Assembly: GCA_023410885.1 (NCBI GenBank)
Contig: JAEYPI010000073.1
Location: 1 to 15,021, forward strand
Source of the DNA: Bacillota bacterium
GTDB lineage: Bacteria > Bacillota > Clostridia > DSM-8532
Direction of reading: 5' to 3'
DNA length: 15,021 nucleotides
Shown: positions 6,878-14,216 of the stretch, piece by piece
Layout: each line of letters starts with the position of its first letter
How positions within the stretch are numbered: position 1 is the stretch's first letter
The notes under the pieces: generated by a model
The model's input: the letters and a program-made list of their open reading frames with translations, nothing else
The model's database searches: none
Told to the model about the DNA's origin: nothing
Made by a program: the position numbers and the translations under genes

Positions 6878-7804
6878 ATGAGCAGCTTTAAAAATCTTCG
6901 TATTGTGGACAACTTTTATCAGACCTCTGCCTTTTTTCCCATGCCGACTGTATTGATCGGCACCCTGGCAGAAGACGGCTCAACCTCATTAGGACCTTAT
7001 TCGTTGGTTCAACCCTATTATGTAGCAGGTAAGGACTACTATGCCATGCTGCTGTGCGCACGTAATTCATCCAACACCTCCCAGCACCTGCTCCGCTATG
7101 GAAAGTGCAGCATCAATTTTATCACCGACGAGAAAAAGTACTTCAAAGAAGCTGTTCGCCTGGGGTTCCCCGGTGACAAGCCCGAGGAGAAAATGAAGGA
7201 CTGTTCCTTCACCCTCGAAGAGGGTCAAATGGCTGCAGAGCATCCTTCAGAGCGCTTCCCGAAAGTCGTCTCCGAAGCGTATCAGGTATTTGAATGTACT
7301 TGGATGCGTGAGTTGGATGGCGCACAAGTGGATAAACCCGGCTGTCTGGATGGCTATGAGCCTCCCTACCATGATTTCAACGGTATTACTTCAAAATTCG
7401 GCGCTCATTTTATCCTGCGTGTAGATAAGATTTTGATGAAGGATAAATTTTATAACGCCATTGTGGATGGTGTTAAGGCCAGTGCCTTCCCTTCTGTTCC
7501 TGTAGATTACGGCTATCGGGACAGCAAAAACTTCTGGTATACCCGTTTCCGCCGCCCCCACGCCCAGCTTCTGCCCATTCGCGAGGCATCAATTGATTCG
7601 GTGCGCTATGCTGCAGATCGTATTGATGATGTGGTCAAATTCACCGATGATGCCTGCGCTACACTGGTAAAGGTTCCCCGTATCTTCTTACCAACCGCTC
7701 TGAAGGGCTGTGTGGCATGGGCCAAGGAGAACAAGGTCACGTTAATTAATGCTGAGCATATGAAAATCATCAACGATAAGCGGGCAAAAGAAAAGTTAAA
7801 ATAG
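6878..7804 (+). CDS. Flavin reductase-like (split-barrel FMN-binding) protein with PCP-reductase-like C-terminus
   Basis: A 308-residue cytoplasmic protein, second in the TetR operon, with AAAGGAG eight bases before the ATG. Residues about 14-220 resemble the flavin reductase / flavoredoxin split barrel: FPMPTVLIGTLAEDGSTSLG, then LLCARNSSNTSQHLLRYGKC and SINFITDEKK. Such proteins bind FMN and pass electrons to a partner or substrate. Residues about 252-302 (FTDDACATLVKVPRIF, then AWAKENKVTLINAEHMKII) resemble the short PCP_red module best known from the C-terminus of the light-independent protochlorophyllide reductase B subunit, which also occurs in other redox proteins. The fusion is unusual. 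I infer an FMN-dependent reductase or electron-delivery role for the operon. The split-barrel call is solid; the C-terminal call rests on motif resemblance. Confidence 0.82.
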   Translation: MSSFKNLRIVDNFYQTSAFFPMPTVLIGTLAEDGSTSLGPYSLVQPYYVAGKDYYAMLLCARNSSNTSQHLLRYGKCSINFITDEKKYFKEAVRLGFPGDKPEEKMKDCSFTLEEGQMAAEHPSERFPKVVSEAYQVFECTWMRELDGAQVDKPGCLDGYEPPYHDFNGITSKFGAHFILRVDKILMKDKFYNAIVDGVKASAFPSVPVDYGYRDSKNFWYTRFRRPHAQLLPIREASIDSVRYAADRIDDVVKFTDDACATLVKVPRIFLPTALKGCVAWAKENKVTLINAEHMKIINDKRAKEKLK

Positions 7805-7858
7805 ATGCCCGTTTGAATGGTATACAATCACTATAAAAAATGTATTGGAGTGAGGATT

Positions 7859-8701
7859 ATGAAAATAGTACTTGCAGGTGCTTTCGGAAAATTGGGCAGC
7901 GATATCTTGCGTGCCTTGGTTCGTGACGGCCACGATGTAACTGCGTTGGATATGGTTATTCGTGATATTCCGGAAGTGTCCGGAAAAATAACAGCTAAGC
8001 AGGTTGATATAACCAAAAAGGAAACCCTCAGTGGACTTTGCCAGGGGGCGGAGATGGTTATCACAACTGTGGGTCTCACCGGCTCGTCAGCCACAGTGAC
8101 CAATTACGATATTGATTTCAAAGGGAATCTTAATCTTTTAGAAGAAGCAAAGCGTGCGGGTGTTAAGAAGTTTATTTATATCTCCGTTTTAAAAGCTGAC
8201 GGAGACGCTTCCGTCCCCATGCTCCATGCCAAGCATCTGTTTGAGCAGGAATTAAAAAAGAGTGGCATTTCCTATGTCATTCACCGTCCCACCGGTTATT
8301 TCTACGATATCGCCAAAGTCTTTATGCCCATGATTGAAAAGGGAACTGTAACGCTGCTGGGTAAAAAGCCCGTTCATGCCAATGTCATTGACACCACCGA
8401 CCTCGCAGACTTCATTCTGCTCCACATGAACGACCATAACAAGACCTATGATATCGGCGGCACCGAAACCTATTCCTATGAAGAAATTGCGCGTATGTTC
8501 TTTGAGGCTGCTGGAAAACCGGCGGTCATTAAGAGAGCTCCCGCTTTCCTCTTCACCGTTTTGGCTGCTTTGGCCAAGCGTAAGAAGAACGGCAAGGAGG
8601 CCATTATTAAATTCTCAAAATGGACCCTGTCCGAGGAGATGGTTGCCGATCACAAATACGGAAAACTCAGCTTCAAAGCGTATATTAAGAACTGCTATTA
8701 A
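7859..8701 (+). CDS. NmrA-like atypical SDR, NAD(P)-binding oxidoreductase
   Basis: The product has 280 residues. ATG 7859 is preferred over 7817 because the dinucleotide-binding strand then starts at residue 2 and GGAGTGAGG lies just upstream. MKIVLAGAFGKLGSDIL contains the GxxGxxG loop (G7, G10, G13). The acidic D31 at the end of strand 2 favours NAD over NADP, though this is a weak guide. VITTVGLTG, KKFIYIS and the RPTGYFYD stretch at 143-150 are typical of the NmrA/atypical SDR group, which lacks the classical YxxxK pair. Members include NAD(P)H-dependent reductases and regulators; the E. coli anaerobilin reductase ChuY belongs to this broad group. No signal peptide or membrane span. Third gene of the operon, 54 bases after the previous stop and 14 before the next start, implying shared transcription. 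Confidence 0.85.
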   Translation: MKIVLAGAFGKLGSDILRALVRDGHDVTALDMVIRDIPEVSGKITAKQVDITKKETLSGLCQGAEMVITTVGLTGSSATVTNYDIDFKGNLNLLEEAKRAGVKKFIYISVLKADGDASVPMLHAKHLFEQELKKSGISYVIHRPTGYFYDIAKVFMPMIEKGTVTLLGKKPVHANVIDTTDLADFILLHMNDHNKTYDIGGTETYSYEEIARMFFEAAGKPAVIKRAPAFLFTVLAALAKRKKNGKEAIIKFSKWTLSEEMVADHKYGKLSFKAYIKNCY

Positions 8702-8715
8702 AGGAGGGTATATCT

Positions 8716-9540
8716 GTGACGTTTCAAGAAGCATGGAATCATGCATTTCCATCCTTAATCGGAATACTGGCCATTGTCTGCGCTGTTTTTTCAGCAGTCG
8801 GATTCTATAAATTTGTTTACTTCCTTTCCATAGGCTACGGTCTGGCTGTTAGCGGTGTGGGTGCAACACTCCTCATCATGTTTAACAGTGGCCTGTCCCC
8901 TGCCTGTTTAGTACAATGCCTGCTACTCATTGTCTATGGCATCCGTCTCAGTGGATTTCTTATTTTTCGTGAGTTCAAGAGCCTTTCCTATCGTAAAACC
9001 CTCGAAGAGACGACCAAAACAGAAAAGCCAATGCCCCTATTTGTTAAGGCCGTTATCTGGATTTGTGTCGTGGCGCTGTACGTCGCACAGACATCACCCA
9101 TTGCCTATCGGATTTCAAACGATGTCCAACAAGGCGTAATTCCATGGATCGGTGCGTTCATTATGGCAATTGCGCTCATCATAGAAACCCTTTCAGATAT
9201 GCAAAAGACCGCATCTAAAAAACAAAACCCCCATCGCTTCTGTGACATTGGACTGTACAAAATCGTACGATGCCCCAATTATTTTGGCGAGATACTCTTC
9301 TGGACGGGTGTTTTGGTCTCTGGCTTCGGTGCGCTGCAAGGGCTTTGGCAATGGATCATCGCCATCCTAGGCTACATACTGATTGTCTATGTCATGTTCA
9401 GCGGTGCCAAACGCCTTGAAACCAGACAGGCAAAAAGCTACGGAAAGCTCAAGGAGTATCAGGACTATGTTAAAAAGACCCCCATTCTCATCCCTTTAGT
9501 TCCGCTCCACAGCCTGCTTAAATGGGATTTCATCAAGTAG
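8716..9540 (+). CDS. DUF1295 membrane protein, steroid 5-alpha-reductase-like
   Basis: The product has 274 residues and starts with GTG after a strong AAAGGAGGG. About six to seven hydrophobic helices are visible. The C-terminal half carries the DUF1295/ICMT-like signature: IIETLSDMQK (E157, D161, K164), GLYKIVRCPNYFGEILFWTG (NYFGE at 188-192), and a final RLETRQAKSYGKLKEYQDYV with the E-x-R and Y-x-x-Y pattern. The family is related to steroid 5-alpha-reductases and isoprenylcysteine methyltransferases, which act on hydrophobic substrates at the membrane using NADPH or SAM. One deviation is CPNYFGE where HPNYFGE is the norm, so a usual histidine is replaced by C187. In this operon a membrane double-bond reductase is a reasonable guess. 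Confidence 0.85.
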   Translation: MTFQEAWNHAFPSLIGILAIVCAVFSAVGFYKFVYFLSIGYGLAVSGVGATLLIMFNSGLSPACLVQCLLLIVYGIRLSGFLIFREFKSLSYRKTLEETTKTEKPMPLFVKAVIWICVVALYVAQTSPIAYRISNDVQQGVIPWIGAFIMAIALIIETLSDMQKTASKKQNPHRFCDIGLYKIVRCPNYFGEILFWTGVLVSGFGALQGLWQWIIAILGYILIVYVMFSGAKRLETRQAKSYGKLKEYQDYVKKTPILIPLVPLHSLLKWDFIK

Positions 9541-9659
9541 GCACGGACCTTTTCCGGGACCCCTTCGCAGAAACGCAGAACACAGAGGCCCCAACCCTTA
9601 AAAAACCAAAGGCTGCGATAGTGGGTGGATTTAAAATAGTAAAGGATATGGGTGATGCT

Positions 9660-10295
9660 ATGGACGGCATTAATGTCATAATGGCTTTGGTCGATTTTAT
9701 ACCTGTTCTTTTCTTTTCAATTGCAGCGGTCATCTTGGCCCGCGATCTCTATAATAAAATGGTCAAGGGGGCCTTTGCCCTCTTGGCCGCCGGTACGGTC
9801 ATGGTACTGATCAGCGGCTTGTATAAGGCAGCGTGGAAAATACTCTATGCCCTCAATATTTGTGATTTTGTAGCGCTGGATGTGGCTTTTTTCCCCACTC
9901 AAGCCCCCGGGTTTCTGCTGGTCTTTATATCCCTCATTGCCATGCTAACCCGGAAATCCCAAAGCACAACTCCTCTGTGTGGCGCAGGTCTTGTCCCTAT
10001 TTATGACAGCAATTTGATTTTTATCATGGGGCAGACCATTGGCTGTGCCGGAACCCAGTGGCTGCTCTTCTTTATAGCCAAACGCATGAAACGCGCATGG
10101 GCTATGGTGCTTTTCGTGCTTTCCTTTATTGCCATGCTGGGAATGGGTTATCTTTCAGCCAAATTTGATGATTCATCCACCATGCATTGGATTGCTCAAT
10201 GTACAAATATCGTGTCCCAAGGTGCTCTCCTAGGTGGTGTAATGGTGCTGCATAAGGCTGGGCTCAATAAGCCTGATGCTTTGGGAGGCTTATGA
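9660..10295 (+). CDS. Unrecognised multi-pass membrane protein
   Basis: From ATG 9660 the protein has 211 residues with about six hydrophobic helices, near 7-26, 36-56, 80-97, 116-140, 146-164 and 176-196. The reading frame extends to ATG 9522, overlapping the DUF1295 gene by 19 bases. That start has no ribosome binding site, and the extra 46 residues are polar and unlike the rest. ATG 9660 follows GGTGAT, part of the extended anti-SD complement at good aligned spacing; ATG 9648 is possible. I recognise no family. Charged or polar residues inside helices (D at 12, 69 and 74) and the conserved-looking IYDSNLIFIMG loop are notable. The gene abuts the next one, with stop and start sharing one base, so the two are translationally coupled. 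It may be a membrane partner of the reductases. Confidence 0.6.
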   Translation: MDGINVIMALVDFIPVLFFSIAAVILARDLYNKMVKGAFALLAAGTVMVLISGLYKAAWKILYALNICDFVALDVAFFPTQAPGFLLVFISLIAMLTRKSQSTTPLCGAGLVPIYDSNLIFIMGQTIGCAGTQWLLFFIAKRMKRAWAMVLFVLSFIAMLGMGYLSAKFDDSSTMHWIAQCTNIVSQGALLGGVMVLHKAGLNKPDALGGL

Positions 10296-10951
10296 TGGTT
10301 AATAAGGCTCTTGTAAAGTTGCGTGAAGCTTTCCCCGTAACGGAGCTGGATGCAGGGGAATTTTCACAGATAAAGTACGGTCCCATGCAGTTTACAATAC
10401 GTTGGTTTACATGTAAAGGCCTTGGTAATGTCTCTTCCATGCAGGTAAAAGGATTGATGGGGCTATTTACCATGGAGATGCTAGTGATTAACCCCATTGA
10501 GCGGGATCTTCCCCTTTTATCCTATGATTGGATGAAGGTCATGAATAAGAATACCCTGCTCGTTGAGCTCTATGATACCATCATAGGCTCCGGATGTGAC
10601 CTCAGTGCTTTGATGGACATTAAGCAGGGCCTTTCCGCTCTACCAGACCATGATCTGGGCAAGCATTGGTATGATGATATGAAGCTCAGCCCCTCCTTTG
10701 CTAAACGGGCGGGGAAAAAGCATCAATCCGATTTTGAAAATGCATTCCTTTCTTTCATCGATGAGTATCTTGAATGCTATAAGACTGCCGAGCTGTGCCC
10801 TGATAGGGACCTGAAACGCGCTAAATCCTCGGAGTATGTCAATGGGCTTTTAAAGAATGGCGGACCATCCACCGATACCTTTGTTAAGATGCTGGGTGTT
10901 GATAGAACGCGGACCCTATTTACAAAAATCATCTTTGGTACCGAAGTGTAA
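10295..10951 (+). CDS. Soluble protein, possible distant ferredoxin-dependent bilin reductase / RCC reductase relative
   Basis: The product has 218 residues. ATG 10295 is preferred over 10292 because GGGAGG then lies six bases upstream; TGATG links it to the preceding gene. It has no signal peptide or membrane span. A central strand-rich stretch, LFTMEMLVINPIERDLPLLS then YDWM, resembles the beta-sheet of ferredoxin-dependent bilin reductases, where a dLPifgfD segment follows a similar strand pair. The C-terminal SEYVNGLLKNGG, then FVKMLGVDRTRTLFTKIIFG, resembles their helix ending in a fG-x-x-x-x-x-x-x-x-x-vlFd pattern. The match is weak and by eye only, and the catalytic residues of known bilin reductases cannot be aligned confidently. 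Last gene of the TetR operon, followed by a terminator-like hairpin. If the fold is right, a reductive step on a linear tetrapyrrole is plausible; otherwise it is a hypothetical protein. Confidence 0.6.
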   Translation: MVNKALVKLREAFPVTELDAGEFSQIKYGPMQFTIRWFTCKGLGNVSSMQVKGLMGLFTMEMLVINPIERDLPLLSYDWMKVMNKNTLLVELYDTIIGSGCDLSALMDIKQGLSALPDHDLGKHWYDDMKLSPSFAKRAGKKHQSDFENAFLSFIDEYLECYKTAELCPDRDLKRAKSSEYVNGLLKNGGPSTDTFVKMLGVDRTRTLFTKIIFGTEV

Positions 10952-10992
10952 GTCTACTTACATTCCTTTGATGTATAACTTCAACAATTGGC

Positions 10993-11030
10993 AAAGAAGA
11001 AGCGAGTATGAAACAGAAGCTTCTTCTTTT
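10993..11030 (+). terminator. Terminator-like hairpin ending the TetR operon
   Basis: A perfect 11-bp stem, AAAGAAGAAGC (10993-11003) and GCTTCTTCTTT (11019-11029), with a 15-base loop starts 41 bases after the last stop codon. Its right arm is T-rich and followed by more T. The stem is A/T-rich and the loop long, so efficiency may be moderate. Confidence 0.6.
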
Positions 11031-11094
11031 GCTTTATGCCGATGTTCAGTCTTTTTACATCTCTTGGTGGATTACAGAGGGACAAAAATTACAA

Positions 11095-11125
11095 TTGACA
11101 TAGACATTACCTTAAAATATATAAT
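11095..11125 (+). promoter_or_regulatory. SigA-type promoter for the cysteine-rich membrane protein
   Basis: A perfect TTGACA (11095-11100) is followed by TATATA after 17 bases (11118-11123) or by a perfect TATAAT after 19 (11120-11125). It would give a transcript starting near 11132, with a leader of about 140 bases before ATG 11275. Confidence 0.6.
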
Positions 11126-11174
11126 ATTATGTATGACAGAGCATTGTTGGCCCATGACTCTACAAACATAAAAC

Positions 11175-11245
11175 GCCTTGTTGCAGAATAAATTCCTCAT
11201 TTTATAGGGTTATCCTTTATCCCCTATAAGGGTATGCTACAAGGC
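11175..11245 (+). promoter_or_regulatory. Two-tier stem-loop in the leader of the downstream gene
   Basis: Outer arms GCCTTGTTGC (11175-11184) and GCTACAAGGC (11236-11245) pair at 9 of 10 positions. Inside them TTATAGGG (11202-11209) and CCCTATAA (11222-11229) form a perfect 8-bp stem with a 12-base loop. The structure sits between the promoter and the start codon, and the start has no clear ribosome binding site. It may be a regulatory leader or a small repeat element. I recognise no known riboswitch in it. Confidence 0.35.
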
Positions 11246-11274
11246 AACAATACTAAATATGTGAGCGCTATATC

Positions 11275-12006
11275 ATGAAGACTAAATTTACACAATTACG
11301 TAAGCTCTACAAGACAAGATATATATTTCGGCTTCTCGTTCTAGCTTTTGTAATAGTAATGTATTTTGCTTATCCGCAGAGCTTTTCTTTACTGAACGGA
11401 TTAAACTTCTTCCATGAATTTTCATGGCTTCATTTGCTCTGGCTGGGCTGGGTCATCAGCATGGTTTCACAATTGATACCAGCAAAAGGCTACTTACCCC
11501 TTGGTTCGGTAAAGCAATTCAAGGAATTTTACCAGCCTATGAAAAAATTGCTCGACAGAAAAGAGCTCATAGCCTTTGTAAAGAAAGGCGGTCTTGATTC
11601 TTTAAAAGTTATCCTGATTTGGATCCCCCTCATTACGGGAATAGGTATTCTATGGACCATAAAATGGATAACACATAAAGAGCTATTTCTTATTTCCGTT
11701 GTGTTCTATGTTTTAGATCTAACATTCGTTCTTTTTTGGTGTCCCTTTCGGGTTTTGATTTTAAAAAATCGTTGCTGCACAACCTGCCGGATATTTAATT
11801 GGGATCACATGATGATGTTTTCACCTTTACTCTTTACCTTGGGATTTTATGCAATCAGCCTATTTGCACTGGCTATAGCGGTATTTCTCGTTTGGGAAAT
11901 CTGCTTTTTCCTTCATCCCGAAAGATTTTTCGAAGAAACAAACGCCGCCTTGAAATGCCACAATTGCACCGACAACCTCTGTGGAAACAAAAACTGTAGG
12001 CTATAG
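11275..12006 (+). CDS. Conserved five-helix membrane protein with two cysteine clusters, function unknown
   Basis: The product has 243 residues. Hydrophobic helices lie near 17-35, 50-68, 110-130, 136-158 and 181-208. Two cysteine clusters stand out. C156, C167, C168 and C171 lie in FWCPFRVLILKNRCCTTCRI and just follow helix 4. C228, C231, C236 and C241 form CHNCTDNLCGNKNC at the C-terminus. Spacing of this kind suggests metal or Fe-S binding or a redox role, which is inference. The layout (YIFRLLVL start, WLHLLWLGWV second helix, NRCC..CR..NWDH motif) is one I associate with an uncharacterised clostridial family, but I cannot name a function. ATG 11275 lacks a good ribosome binding site; no better in-frame start lies upstream. 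The gene is monocistronic and convergent with the WG-repeat gene. Confidence 0.8.
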   Translation: MKTKFTQLRKLYKTRYIFRLLVLAFVIVMYFAYPQSFSLLNGLNFFHEFSWLHLLWLGWVISMVSQLIPAKGYLPLGSVKQFKEFYQPMKKLLDRKELIAFVKKGGLDSLKVILIWIPLITGIGILWTIKWITHKELFLISVVFYVLDLTFVLFWCPFRVLILKNRCCTTCRIFNWDHMMMFSPLLFTLGFYAISLFALAIAVFLVWEICFFLHPERFFEETNAALKCHNCTDNLCGNKNCRL

Positions 12007-12131
12007 ATATTTTGTCCCCTTCACAATCCGCGTAATGGAGTAGGTGTTCGCAATTTTCGATTGGGAAAGCGGGTTGGGTTCTTATTTATGATATAGCCAG
12101 TGCTTATATGATGTTCAAGCCTATGTCATTT

Positions 12132-14135
12132 TTAGCCCTTATATCCCGAGGTTGTGTCAATGATGATGGAATTCGTAGTGCTATCCCACCGCACATCCAC
12201 GTTGAATAGTTTGCCCAGATCCCTCAGCTTGAAGTAATTATAGCCGCCGATGGCATAAGCCTCCAAATCCACCTTGGTACCGTCGAAGGTGACATTTGAG
12301 GTTGTTGAAACAGCATCCTTCACCGAAGCGTTGCCTGATACGGCAAGCTCTCCGCCAGCCGGCGTATAGGCCTTCCCTGACAAAATATTGATGGTATTTT
12401 TGCTCCCATCCCATGAGATTTCAAACTTTTTGCCTCTGTTTTTCAACACCATGGCAATATCCCGCAGCTTAAAATAGTTATATCCTTTAATGCCATATGC
12501 CTCAAAAGCAATCTCTTTACCGTCCACCAATACTTTAGAGGGTGTGGGGTTTGCAGTAATCTTATTGCTGGCAGTAGAAGAAGTAAGAGGATTTTTGAGG
12601 ATACCAAATCTGCCATTCAGCGAAACTCTTGCAACACCGCCGTTAAAGTCGGATACTCCCTCATATATGCAAGGGATGACTTCCTTCCCCGTTTTATCCA
12701 CATAGCCCCATTTTCCGTTTTTCTTGACGGCTGCAAGTCCTTCTGAAAAATCAAATATAGTATCATAGATAATAGGGATAATCACTTTACCGTTCTTGTC
12801 TATACAGCCTGTTTTATGGATCTCCTCTATATAGGTTCCGTAGTTGATTGTCTTTTCATATTTTGATACATGAGCCAACCCATCCGTAAAGCTGCCCAAA
12901 CCTTCGAACCTCAGGGATAAAACCTCTTTTCCCTGCGTGTTGATTGCCCCTGCTTTATCACCTTTCCTCACCACAGCAAGACCGTCAGAGAAGTTTGCGA
13001 CAGAATCATATGGAAGAGATGTAAGCTTTCCTGTCTTATCTGCAAGGTACCATTTTTCTCCTTTTTTAACGAAACCCATACCATTGTTAAAATAAAGCAT
13101 TTCATCATATATAGCTGGAATGACTTCTTTGCCGGATTTATCGATAAATCCATATTTCTCTTCATCGCTGGAGGGTCTGATCCACACCATTCCGTCCTGG
13201 AAGCCTTCTGAAATTTCATGGTAAATTACAGGTGTGATCTGATTACCGTTTGGATCCGCTAAACCGTAGATGAATTGCCAGGTACTTCCGTTAACAGAGT
13301 TTCCGACGATGAAATACCCTTCATCATAATACCCGGCTGTATCATAGAATTCAGAGAGTAATAATTTTCCCGTTTTATCGATAATATTGCATTTACCATT
13401 CAACTGAATCTGTGCCACACCGTTTTCAAACTCGGATGCCGTTTTTCGCTTGTCATCCAGTGATTCGTAAATGGGCGGGATCACCTCGTTGCCCATCTCA
13501 TCGATATAACCAAGCTTGTCCCCCTGCCAGACAGCTGCCATGCCATCATAGAATTGCTCTATATCATCATAGGGTAAAACCTTGACTATCTGACCCGTTT
13601 TATCTATGACATACCAGTGCCCGTCTTTTTTTACAACTGCAACACCATTTTTAAAATTACTAATCGAATCGTATACCAATGGCAATACGAATGCTCCTGT
13701 TCTGTCGATATAGCCAAATTTTATAGTATTATCAGTAAAGGTTCCGCCCGTTCTGACCCAGGCAAGTCCTTCACTGAAACTCCCTACAATTACATATTGG
13801 GGTGGCAGCAGTTCTTTGCCGGCCCTAATGTCATAATACCCTTGTTTAAAGTACCCATTATCTAGTAATGCCAATCCATCCCCCACATAGGTAACATCTC
13901 CGTATCGGAATGGAACTACCAATTTTCCCGTGCTATCAATGAGTCCTGCGGATACGCTAGTATCAGGATTCCTATGATACACTTTGACATATCCGTCACT
14001 AAAATCATCCATCATATCAACTTCGTCCCCCAGCCATGTGATATTGGCTGAAGCCGAAAGGGAAGAGGTTGATGATGTAATACACACCAATGTAAAAATA
14101 AGAATGACTGTAATGCACCTGTTTAATGCTTTCAT
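12132..14135 (-). CDS. Secreted WG-repeat protein with duplicated C-terminal stalk-type domain
   Basis: The product has 667 residues. ATG 14135 is chosen because AGGAGG lies nine bases upstream; the longer frame from 14159 would place that site inside the coding sequence. Residues 1-30 are a signal peptide (ITVILIFTLVCIT, cleavage near SASA-N). Residues about 38-515 hold around 13 WG-type repeats of the pattern FsdGlA.V.k.gk.GyID..GkevIP.iYd, which usually form extended beta structures involved in cell-surface or protein contacts. Residues about 534-662 contain two copies of a module with AYGIKGYNYFKLRDIA and AYAIGGYNYFKLRDLG, as in the copper-amine-oxidase-N-terminal-like or stalk domains of Firmicutes surface proteins. 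No sortase or SLH anchor is visible. A surface or secreted binding function is likely; the ligand is unknown. It is convergent with the cysteine-rich membrane protein gene. Confidence 0.9.
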   Translation of the reverse strand: MKALNRCITVILIFTLVCITSSTSSLSASANITWLGDEVDMMDDFSDGYVKVYHRNPDTSVSAGLIDSTGKLVVPFRYGDVTYVGDGLALLDNGYFKQGYYDIRAGKELLPPQYVIVGSFSEGLAWVRTGGTFTDNTIKFGYIDRTGAFVLPLVYDSISNFKNGVAVVKKDGHWYVIDKTGQIVKVLPYDDIEQFYDGMAAVWQGDKLGYIDEMGNEVIPPIYESLDDKRKTASEFENGVAQIQLNGKCNIIDKTGKLLLSEFYDTAGYYDEGYFIVGNSVNGSTWQFIYGLADPNGNQITPVIYHEISEGFQDGMVWIRPSSDEEKYGFIDKSGKEVIPAIYDEMLYFNNGMGFVKKGEKWYLADKTGKLTSLPYDSVANFSDGLAVVRKGDKAGAINTQGKEVLSLRFEGLGSFTDGLAHVSKYEKTINYGTYIEEIHKTGCIDKNGKVIIPIIYDTIFDFSEGLAAVKKNGKWGYVDKTGKEVIPCIYEGVSDFNGGVARVSLNGRFGILKNPLTSSTASNKITANPTPSKVLVDGKEIAFEAYGIKGYNYFKLRDIAMVLKNRGKKFEISWDGSKNTINILSGKAYTPAGGELAVSGNASVKDAVSTTSNVTFDGTKVDLEAYAIGGYNYFKLRDLGKLFNVDVRWDSTTNSIIIDTTSGYKG
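12591..14024 (-). repeat. About 13 tandem WG repeats within the secreted protein
   Basis: Consecutive units of roughly 33-45 residues each end in P-x-x-Y or a variant and begin again with a D/E-x-x-x-x-F-x-x-G pattern. Examples are FSEGLAAVKKNGKWGYVDK and FQDGMVWIRPSSDEEKYGFI. The last unit is truncated after GILKN. The units have diverged, so the DNA itself is not a simple tandem repeat. Confidence 0.8.
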
Positions 14136-14164
14136 GGTTGCGATCCTCCTAGTAGGCATAATTA

Positions 14165-14192
14165 AGACTACCCTTTGTCAACTGGGTAGTCT
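14165..14192 (-). promoter_or_regulatory. Hairpin in the leader of the WG-repeat gene
   Basis: AGACTACCC (14165-14173) and GGGTAGTCT (14184-14192) pair perfectly over 9 bp around a 10-base loop. It ends 15 bases before the AGGAGG of the WG-repeat gene. On the minus strand the loop contains TTGACA, but there is no fitting -10 at normal spacing. It may be an operator or an mRNA leader structure. Confidence 0.4.
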
Positions 14193-14216
14193 CGGATGTC
14201 AATGGATATCTTTAAC

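Noticed and set aside
9522..9659. N-terminal extension of the multi-pass membrane protein
   Set aside because: No ribosome binding site before 9522, overlap with the DUF1295 gene, and a polar 46-residue stretch unlike the rest. Kept as an alternative only.
10857..11171. Plus-strand frame overlapping the last operon gene and its terminator
   Set aside because: It begins inside the 10295-10951 gene in another frame and runs across the terminator and the next promoter.
11129..11191. Twenty-codon open frame in the leader of the cysteine-rich protein gene (MYDRALLAHDSTNIK...)
   Set aside because: Its ATG would lie at or before the predicted transcription start, and it has no ribosome binding site.
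14135..14159. Longer start of the WG-repeat gene at ATG 14159
   Set aside because: AGGAGG would be inside the coding sequence; ATG 14135 gives a standard signal peptide and a nine-base spacing.
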